Source of the DNA: Lewinellaceae bacterium
GTDB lineage: Bacteria; Bacteroidota; Bacteroidia; Chitinophagales; Saprospiraceae
NCBI GenBank assembly: GCA_016708875.1
Contig: JADJFA010000022.1
Span: 39,067-103,066 of the forward strand
Length of the DNA: 64,000 bases
Direction of reading: 5' to 3'
Shown here piece by piece: positions 49,801 to 58,300 of the stretch (position 1 is the first letter of the stretch; each line of letters starts with the position of its first letter). Position numbers and translations under genes: made by a program. A model generated the notes under the pieces. It did not search any database and was not told the origin of the DNA. It saw only the letters and a program-made list of their open reading frames with translations.

Positions 49801-52239
49801 GTTCGGCCAGGCCGGGTGACCACCAAAAAAGGCCAGTGTACCATTCGGCACATTGATAAAGAGCGGCGAAGGCCCTGATGTAATGTATTGTATGGGAACA
49901 GGTAACACAAGTCCCAATACCAGTGGATCCCAATTGAGGCCAAATTGCAACCCGATAATTTCATTGAAATTTTCTACAGTAAGGTTTACTGTTATTTGTG
50001 TTGGAATACCTGAGCAGCCCAAATCTACGGTGTCCAGTTGCAGCACCACAGGTGTATCAGCGTTCACCACCACATCAAAGGAACAGGTGGCAGTGTTGCC
50101 GCTTGCATCAGTAGCCGTGTAGACAACGGTGGTTGTTCCTGCATTGTAATTTCCGTCGGCATTGCCTGTGCCGCTATTCATGGTTGCACCCGATTGGGTA
50201 TAAGAAAGCTCAGGTGCGCCTCCACAGTTGTCGGTCAAAGTGATTGGTTGAAGACCGGTTACGGGCGCAAAAAGTTGCCCAGAAGGCGCATCAACGGGAG
50301 CAGGTGTTGGGCAGATAATAACAGGCGGCACGGTGTCTGTTACGGTAATTTGACCGTCAAGAGTTATGAGTGGGATTTGATCAAAGGTTCCTCCATCAAA
50401 TGCAATTCGAAGGGTAGGATCGTCTCCAAAAATGATGCCTGAGGAAGTATTGTTCAACAGGTCGAAATTCAGCGTGAAAAGCACCTCGGCATTGTTCACG
50501 GAGGCGCCATTCAGATCGTTACTTGTCCATGCAAATGTGATGAAACCAACTCCAACACTGTCAATATTAAAATTGCCCGCTCCTATCCCAATAGGCAAGT
50601 TGAAATTGGACAGCGAAGTGTATTGGTAAAGTGAAGGATCCCAATTGATGGTAAATTGAACACCAGCCACTGTTTCAAAATTGAAAGCAGAAAAATCAAC
50701 GCCAAAACTATCGCCACATCCAGCGTTCGTGCTGTTTGCGATAATGGTCAGATCGGTCGTGTTATTGGCAAATTCCACAGTCACATTAAACGTGCAAGTA
50801 GCAGTATTGCCGCCCGCATCCGTTGCCAGGTAGGTCACTGTGCTGGTACCGATGTTGAAAAGGCCTCCGCTGGCATCCGGGTCGTTGGGGAAACTACCTG
50901 TAGTAGCACCCGAAACTTCCCAGCCCACCAAAGGAGTAGCGCAGTTGTCATCTAAATTTGCTGGTGCAATGCCTTGAACAGGGGTTGTTCCAAGAGCTTG
51001 TACTGTAATATCTGCCGGGCATGTAATGGTAGGCGACACTGTGTCTGTTACCGATACCATGGCATCAAAAGTGAACAAGGGTATTTCTTCAGGCGGGAAA
51101 ACCGTGCCCGTGAAAGCCAATACCTCGGTAGGATTGTCGCTAAAAGCAACCGTCCCGGATCCAAGTACGCTGTACGTCAAAGTAAACAGCAGATCGCCTG
51201 GCGGCACGGAGGAGCCATTCAAGGAAGTGCTCGTCCAAACAAAAGTTAGTAACCCAACGCCTGTGGGGTCCGTATTGAACATGCTGAGATCAATATTGAG
51301 CGCAGCATTTGTATTCGTGATCGAAATGAACCCGAGGTTCGCAGCCAGCCATTCCATCGAAAACTGTAGGCCGGCAACACTGTCAAAATTGAAAGCCCGG
51401 ACATCAATCGTTACCGTATCACCACAGGAGACTAGATTGTTTGCATTGGCAATCAAGGTCAAGTCTGTATTTGATACAGAAAACTCCACCAAAATGTCAA
51501 AGGAGCAGGTTTCACTATTGCCGCCCGCATCGGTTGCAGTGTAGGTTACCGTGCTTAAACCAATGTTGAACAAAGCGCCACTTGCATCTGGATCACCCGG
51601 GGAATTTGACACGGTTACACCCGTAGATGCCCATCCGGCACTTGGTGTTCCACAGTTGTCAGCCAGTGTGGGCGCGATGTTTGGAACGGCCGTTGGGCCA
51701 GCACCACCTATTACCACGTTTGTGGGGCAAGTGATGGTCGGCCCAATGTCATCTATCGGTTTTACCAATCCATTGTAAGCTTCGAACTGTAGTTCGTTGA
51801 ATTGATTATCAAAAACCGCAATAGATGTAGGGTTATTGACAAATGAAATGGGTGCTGCAGCGCCTCCAATCCTGGCGAAGGCCACTTTAAACAATACCGT
51901 GTTGGGTGGAAGGCTTAGCCCTGCCAAATCAGTCCAGGCAAAAGTGAGTTTGTTGATTGCACCAGTGGCTGGCAAAGTATCGAAGCCCGCCCCTCCCTGA
52001 AATTGGGGATGCAGCTCGGTTATATAAGCATAATCGAGCCGAAACGTGTCCCATTCCAAAGTGAACTGCAAACCCGATACATCGGTGAAATTGTCCAAAT
52101 AGATAGGCACGAGGAACGTGTCAGATGAAATGCATGGCACTTCAATAGTATCGGCTTTTAGGATGACCGCTTGGGCTGAGGATTTGGTTGCAAAAACCCC
52201 GGCTGTAAGCAGGAATAGGATTAAGAAAATATTTCTCAT
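46825..52239 (-). CDS. Giant cohesin-like/HYR repeat surface protein with T9SS type B (gliding-motility) C-terminal domain
   Basis: 1804 residues from ATG 52239 (MRNIFLILFLLTAGVFATKSSAQ). The first part alternates four cohesin-like Ig domains, each with a strand of the VSGLQFTLEWD type (VSGLQFTLEWD, VAGLQFSMEWL, VAGVQFTINWD, IIGLQFGLNWD), with HYR domains (opening PTITCP, closing VTYTATDAGGNSETCSF). From about residue 900 about eight more HYR-type domains follow in tandem, then an Ig-like domain (NPACTGDSVLITASNIPGA) and one rich in NNDGTFTYTAGD. The last 95 residues are the CHU_C/type B domain (FIPNIITPNGDDTND ... GVYYYIFKPGQ). It is a SprB-like adhesin candidate. Cohesin domains in a protein of this kind suggest dockerin partners, and the next two cargo proteins upstream carry dockerin-like segments. 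Confidence 0.88.
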   Translation of the reverse strand: MRNIFLILFLLTAGVFATKSSAQAVILKADTIEVPCISSDTFLVPIYLDNFTDVSGLQFTLEWDTFRLDYAYITELHPQFQGGAGFDTLPATGAINKLTFAWTDLAGLSLPPNTVLFKVAFARIGGAAAPISFVNNPTSIAVFDNQFNELQFEAYNGLVKPIDDIGPTITCPTNVVIGGAGPTAVPNIAPTLADNCGTPSAGWASTGVTVSNSPGDPDASGALFNIGLSTVTYTATDAGGNSETCSFDILVEFSVSNTDLTLIANANNLVSCGDTVTIDVRAFNFDSVAGLQFSMEWLAANLGFISITNTNAALNIDLSMFNTDPTGVGLLTFVWTSTSLNGSSVPPGDLLFTLTYSVLGSGTVAFSDNPTEVLAFTGTVFPPEEIPLFTFDAMVSVTDTVSPTITCPADITVQALGTTPVQGIAPANLDDNCATPLVGWEVSGATTGSFPNDPDASGGLFNIGTSTVTYLATDAGGNTATCTFNVTVEFANNTTDLTIIANSTNAGCGDSFGVDFSAFNFETVAGVQFTINWDPSLYQYTSLSNFNLPIGIGAGNFNIDSVGVGFITFAWTSNDLNGASVNNAEVLFTLNFDLLNNTSSGIIFGDDPTLRIAFDGGTFDQIPLITLDGQITVTDTVPPVIICPTPAPVDAPSGQLFAPVTGLQPITLTDNCGGAPELSYTQSGATMNSGTGNADGNYNAGTTTVVYTATDASGNTATCSFDVVVNADTPVVLQLDTVDLGCSGIPTQITVNLTVENFNEIIGLQFGLNWDPLVLGLVLPVPIQYITSGPSPLFINVPNGTLAFFGGHPAWPNVPNDSTILTLTFNVLNVNALATTSLFFVGPYDALNSSLQAVPVQTINGAFVFTLDNVPPVISCPTDTIVDAIPMQCNGNYTLVQPSATDDCGTVDSITVTLSPPGGVFMASAPTTVTYTATDDAGNSSTCAFTVTVVHQIPPQILGCPVSPIIVDANTLCQGNAFWTPPIFVAACGLGSVTIVNDYDPGGLFSYGSTLVNYTATDVFGNVSTCSFEVVVRDVTPPTITCPTDTVITPLNGCSAIVDFVTVATDNCDMDVEIICSDTSGTLFTGITTVTCAATDNDTNTVVCTFTITVLDSQAPSFPNGCPANINVVSASGNCGANPTWLTPMVIDSCDQNVSLVPSQMSGSFFPVQGSPHTVMYTATDDLGNSTVCTFTVTVADSTKPVLTNCPTLPIIEVLPVDSCTVTLNWTPPTAMDNCVGVVLTSNLSPGIFPTGDTTVVYTATDASGNTVSCFFNVSVKDVVPPFFIDCPTQPIVVANGNPCGNLVDFDLPIGKDICTPDDELRYSGSYDTTTLFQIGTTTFPYRVTDKSGNFVECSITITIMGEVPHFENVPDTIFVAMCSTLVSWPPLIPVGFCPPITVDSTHTPGSVFPFGTTTVTYTASDSLNTATATFLVIVSEDVEPVFDCPVSPIVVNVGGVIVSDQSNFLISADTAADCRGVELTFDLPNATDNCVTPTVTQLQGLPSGSVFLSGVFYDLIFRAVDSSGNLSQCAVFIEVTGLPDLDPVVNPNPACTGDSVLITASNIPGAIYTWTGPVISTTNIVTINNLSVLNDGLYIVTANVNGCNTAPDSTEVFLTLPPEAEDDLYTLDPGETITFPSVLINDILSPSFDFYICDASQLPGLVNNNDGTFTYTAGDEPDMVSFYYAVCSNTCDIEDQAVVTITINDTKCSFIPNIITPNGDDTNDWLEIPCLDTGLFRDNSLVIYSQWGDKVFEANPYISTQADGWYGTLDGEIGKDLPDGVYYYIFKPGQNISPMKGFVQIFR

Positions 52240-52294
52240 GGTGTTCAATGTCAAACTATTTAAGATGGAGGGTAGCCTCATTGAATTTAATATA

Positions 52295-52325
52295 GTGAGG
52301 CGGCAACTTGAGGTTGCCGCCTCAC
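52295..52325. terminator. Hairpin between the two giant surface-protein genes
   Basis: GTGAGGCGGCAAC pairs with GTTGCCGCCTCAC around TTGAG. It lies in the 99-base gap between the stop at 52339 and the start at 52239. The core is shared with the hairpin at 12020-12051. It could be a terminator, partial or complete, or an mRNA processing site. Confidence 0.6.
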
Positions 52326-52338
52326 TTAGACATCAAAT

Positions 52339-55300
52339 TCAATCAATTAAAATCATCTTCTTGCGATCGCTGTGCTTTGGTGTTTCCAACTCATAGTAGA
52401 ATACTCCGTTTGAACCGATATCGCTTTTCTGGAACTTGATTGCATTGATGCCTTCGGCAAAATCGCCAATCACAGTTTTCACCAAGCGACCTTCAGCACT
52501 AAACACACGCAAGGTAGCACGACCCGACTCAGGCAAGCGGAACGAAATGCTTGTTTCTGAGGTGAATGGGTTGGGCTGGTTTTGGTAAAGTGCAAATATC
52601 TTACTTTCTACCTCACCAGTCGCCACCGAAGTCACGAATTCCAAATCAACCGAAACCGAATGGCCCGCTTGATCAATGGCTAGCGCCTCCGCAATCGCAG
52701 AACTGCTGTGCAAGACACTTGACAATGATGACACATCTTCCAAAGCCTTGAAGGTCAATGAGAACAAAGTCTCGTTGTCGTTGAAAGACGTTGGCTTATC
52801 TCCTACCCAAAGTGTACTGAGCAAACCATCCACAAGGTAATCTGTACCAAAGTTCCCCTCCGTAAGACCCGGCAATACACCCGACTGGATGTCTTGTAGT
52901 TCAAACACTTCTGGATCAAACCCAATAGTCATCTGATACGCCCGGGTATTGGTAAAGTCAAGTGCGTTGAACGGAATGGTTACCGTTTCGCCTGCTTGAA
53001 CAGAACGATCGTTGAGACGGAATTTCAAAGCCGCATTGTCTGCACCGCCGCCGCCACTTGTTAAGGAGTCCGGCATTACAGAGCCGTTTACATCCCCAAT
53101 AAGCACACCAACAAAGTCGTCATCCAAGAAATCAACTAAGATGTTATTATGCGCAATAGAATTTGGTGGTACCGGGTTGTTCAGCGGGTTGAGCATCGGT
53201 GGTTGCGGGTTCCCCAAAGGCAATGGCATAAACATGTGCGTTTCAGGCACGAACTTCCAGTCCGGTCCAACCTGGTTACCCTGGTTGTCCCTGAAGTGTG
53301 GGTTGTTGCCAAGCACATATTTCTGCACAAGTGCATAGTCAAACAAGTTTATCCTTTGGTCGCCATTTATATCACCCGCCACCCATTGGTAGCCATTACT
53401 GAAGGCCACTTGCAAGGCAGCGTGTGCCTGAATTCCAAGCATGTCGCCCACGTTGATTTGCTGATTTTTCACAGTCGAAACCTTATTGCCAGTTACCACG
53501 GTGTTCGAGCCGCTCGCTACCATGAAGCTGTAATTAGCATTAGGCAATGCAGTTACGTCAACACCAGGGGCCGTGCCTCCCAGCGTTAAAGTCACATTGG
53601 GAATAGGCTTCACTGGTGCTTTCCAGGTGAACACATCTCCCTCAACTTTAAGATTGGCGGAAGCTGGACAACTGATGGTTGCAGTGCCAGCATTAAAGAC
53701 CACCATTGGTGCCTGAACGGTGCCATCATGCAAGAAAATCAGCGCAGGCAATGCCGAAGCAATAATAGTGCTTGTAGTTCCAACCACTGCGTTGCTCAAT
53801 TGAATTTCTACATTAAACAAGACCGTACCATTCAGCAGGTTTGTAGGTGTCTGAGTAGGCTCCGCCCAGAAAACAGTATTAACACCTGTGATCAATCCAA
53901 CCAGGGCCGGGTTTACGTTAGAGATACCTGTAATTGTACCTGCAACACCATTGCCAAGTGCCAAACCGAAATTGAAGCCAGTTACACTTATAAAGTTGTC
54001 AACTGTGACCGGAATCGAAAGGGTTTGGCCCTGACAAGCATTGCCTGCACCAACCGTAAGGGTGATTTTCGCACCAGCTACAATCACTACAGTATCTACT
54101 GCAATGCAACCGCTGTTGACATCTGTTACAGACACCGTGTAAGTACCTGCTGCAAGACTGTCCAATACTGCGGTGGTATCGCTTGGGCTACTGCTCCATA
54201 CAAAGGAGAACAAACCAGTACCACCTGTAGCTACTGCAGTTGCAGTACCATTTTCAGCACCGAAATAAGATTCGGGTGTTCCGGTAGCAGTGAGGTTGAA
54301 GCCTGAGTTTACACCAAGTGTGACCTCTACTTCCACAATACATGCATTGGTGTTACCGTAAATATCCTCTGCGGTCAAAGTAACCGTTTGAAGACCAAGG
54401 TCTCCACAGTCAAACATGTTCTGCGAAAGGTACATGGTATCAATAGCGCAGTTGTCAGTGCTGCCAAGGTCTATGTCGCCAGCATTAATGGTGGCTTCAC
54501 CGTTTGTGCCAAGCGCTATGACGATGTTGTTGTTGCATACCAACGTTGGCACACTGTTGTCAACAACTTGGATATAAAGGGAATCAATCCCCAAATTACC
54601 ACAAAGATCAAATGCCGCGAAGAACACCCAGTAATTGCCAATTGGGTAGTCGCCACTGATATTAAATGATCCATCTCCAAAAGGAGCATCATTCGTCACC
54701 AAAAGAGAACTATCCGGCGTACAGTCCTCCAGGAACTGCGCCACATTCAAAACAAGTGGAACGGTGCAAGTTAAGTTCGGTGGGAATTGCGATGTATTGA
54801 GGACAAGTGTATCGGGCATCCCTGCAAATTCAGGTTCTGTGATATCCTCCACATTAATGAGTCGGGAGTGGATTTCAGTATTACCACAATCATCCACCGC
54901 CGTACGCGTACGAACGATTGTATAATTGAATTGACCACAAGGACCCTGTGCGATATTGATGGTGTCCTGGTCGAACAGTACCGTCACGAGCGAGGAACAG
55001 TTGTCAGTTGCCGTAATCGTAGCAGGTGCAGGAAGTGGCGTAGAACAGCTGATGGTTTCGTCAGGAGGATAAGCACTCAGTACTGGCTTTATTGTGTCAA
55101 CAAGGCTGATGAGTTGTTCGCAAGTGCTGATGTTATTAGCCAAATCCATTGCACTCCAAGTACGAGTGAGGAGTTCGCAGACCGGGCCAGTTCCACTTGC
55201 CAAAACATCCGTGAAATCAATAGACACGTTGTTCGGACAATTGTCTACCGCAGTAGCGAAGCCCAATAATTGCGGTGCAGTATTGGCAGCACAATCAAGG

Positions 55301-58300
55301 GTATCATTTGCCGGACAAGTGATGCTAGGCGCCACGTTGTCTTGAATCACTATGTAAGTGAGACACATGGACATATTGCCAGTGCTATCTGTTACAAAAA
55401 GTTTGACTCCATGCTGGGTAACACCGTCAGCATCATCACAATTGTACTCCAAGGAAGGCGTTGGCGCCACCAGCGGGTTTTGATCCAAACGCTGAATGAG
55501 CAGGTCAAGCGAACTTGTACAGTTGTCGTAACTGTTGTTGTTGAACTGGTTGACGGTCACAACAACAATTCCTGATGGCTGAAGCGATGCGCTTACGCCG
55601 TTGATACAAACCGCTGTAGGCGGTGTAGCATCGTTTACCTGAATGGTCACATCTTTGGTCGCACTGTTGCCACATTTGTCGGTGGTAGTAAAGCGCACGA
55701 CATAAGTACCAATCGGATAATTTGGCGCACTGATATTCGAGCCAGCCGGAATAAACGAGCTACTGACTGGACCTGAAATTAAGGTATTTGTAATGGTCAA
55801 ATCTGCAGCAGCCTCACAATCAGAAACAAATGCAGCCATGTTGAAATTAACAGCAGCATTGCATACAATTGCATTGGGGGCCGTGTTCGCAATTACAGTC
55901 AGCGGCGTATTCGCAGCGTAAATAGGCGCTTGCGTATCGGCAACAATAATTTTTTGTGTGCGTGTGGCCGTATTTCCAGAGTCGTCGGTAGCAGTCCATT
56001 TGCGGTTGATGACGTAGCTGTATTTGCCACAGCCAATTGTGTCCTGTGTGGATGTTTCGAGGAGCGCAATGTTGACTACCAAATCACATTGATCGGTGGC
56101 AGTTTGCGGGAAGGAAGCCGGCGGTGGGATCGGTGCGCAAGCCTGAACCGCAGTGTCCATTTGTGTTGCCGTCCATGCACCAGTGAAAACAGGAGAAGTC
56201 ACATCGTGTACGGTCACCGTTGTTTGGAACGTAGAAACGTTGCCATTGATATCGGTGGCGGCGAATATGACGGTGTTTACACCCATATTGGCAAGATTCG
56301 AACAATCCAAATCAAGCGTGTCAACATACACAAAGTTGGGGCTGGTCCCTGTACGAATAGACAGATCAAGCGGGCCACAATTGTCTTGGTCAAAACTGCC
56401 ATTGTTCAATTGAAGTGCCGTAATGAAGGCATTTCCCATTGCGTCCAGATTCACACTTAAGGGCTGTGCAATGGCTACAGGAGGGGTAACGTCTACCGTG
56501 ATGAACACCGATTGTGGCTGAGTCGTAGTGTTATTCTGAGGGTCGGTGTAAGACCAGGTAATAACATAGTTGCCAGGATTGAGGACGTAACTTGGTGGTC
56601 CGCCAGCATATGCAGGAGGCAGTACCATCATGACGTTCACGGATGGAGTTCCCCAAAGGGTATCTATGCTAACACCATTGCAATCCGTTGCGCCTGGCGC
56701 AACCACTGTATACTTGGTACAATTGCTTACCACATTGGCCAATGTGGTAATCAAAGGTACTGGCGATTGACTATCCACCAACGTTACCGTGAAGCTGCAA
56801 GGCACCGACATTAGGTTGTTGGGGAAGGTGTCTTTGGCTATCAAAGTCACAGTGAAGGTATTGCCAGCAATTACCGGTACAAGGGTTGAAACGAGGGTGC
56901 CGGGAGCCGGAGTCTGGGTAATGGCAACGTTGTTCGGGCAGTTGTCCAATACAGAAGAAGGTGGGTAAGTAGGTACCGTTGCTGCCGCTGAACATGCCGA
57001 AGAAATCGAGAGATTCTGATTTGAAGGGCAAGTGATGGTTGGAGCCTGCGTATCAAGAATTTTTACAATAAAGGAACATGTGCTCACATTGGCGCCTTGT
57101 GTAGCAGTGTAAGTCACGGTTGTTTGCCCTACCGGAAACTGCGCAATCACATTAGATGGCAGTCCAGGAGGAACAATCGGCAAAGTGGACGGGAATGGGT
57201 TGAGCAAATTGACAAATGCTTGGACCGTGGCATTACTAATCACTTCTGTGACTATTTCATTCCCACAATCAAAGACATCGGAAGCAATCGGGCGAGTCCA
57301 GGTAAACAATTGATCACAATTGTTGGTCGTATTTGGCAAGGTGAAAACTTTGCCACAAATGCCTGCCGGAGCAGCAGCGTAATTGTTCTGGAATACTGGC
57401 GCCTGATTATCGGCCACCACGATATTCACCACTTTCGTAGTCGTGTTGCCACAACCATCAGAAGCCGTCAGCGTTACCACGTTGGTGCCAATAGGGAATG
57501 TAGAGACTGGAAGCGTGTACACTCCAGCAGCAAGTGTCAAAACACCTGAGGAAGGCGCACCCGTTGCTGGAACAAGGTTATAGGCAATACCTGACACACC
57601 ATTGCAAGCATCGGTGATATTCGTGATGTTCACCACTGTAAGCGTATAATTGCCTGTGCAAACCAATGCGCTTGTGACATTTATGTTCACGATCCCTGTT
57701 GGGTGGTACGCAGCGTTAAATACTGGTCCTACGATATCTTGCACTGTGATGACCTGGCTCATGGTTGACATGTTGCCAGAACCATCCGTAGCTTTCCATG
57801 TGCGGGTAAGCGTGTAAACACAAGGTGTAGCACTATTAAGTTCTCCTAAATAAACTACTGAGGCTGCGCCACAGTTATCGGTAGCCGTAGGGAGTACCAC
57901 TGGAGGAATAGCATTGCACGCTACAGTTGTATTGGCAGGAACACCTACTAACACAGGAGGCGTTACGTCCACCACCGTTACGAGGAAGCTGCATGTGCTG
58001 CTGTTGGCTGGCGACGCATTGTCGGAAGCCCGGAGCGTAACCGTAGTCGCGCCCAAAGGCAATGCAGGTATGTTTGCCAAATTGCCCGTCGCGCCATTGT
58101 TCAAAAGCGCGAACGCCACAGGTGCCGGCGGATTGAGGTCGTATTCGTAACTGACGATGGAACAGTTGTCGGTCGCGGTAGCGGTACCAGTCAATGAAGC
58201 CTGGCAAACCGCATTTGCATTCAGCGTCATGTTTGCCGGACAAGTAAAGCTGGGAGCAGTTACATCGTTCACCGTAACTACTGCAACGCAGGTGGAAGTG

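Noticed and set aside
53728..54306. Plus-strand open frames across the giant HYR genes
   Set aside because: Many such frames occur opposite the Thr/Val/Asn-rich repeats; none has a plausible start or fold.
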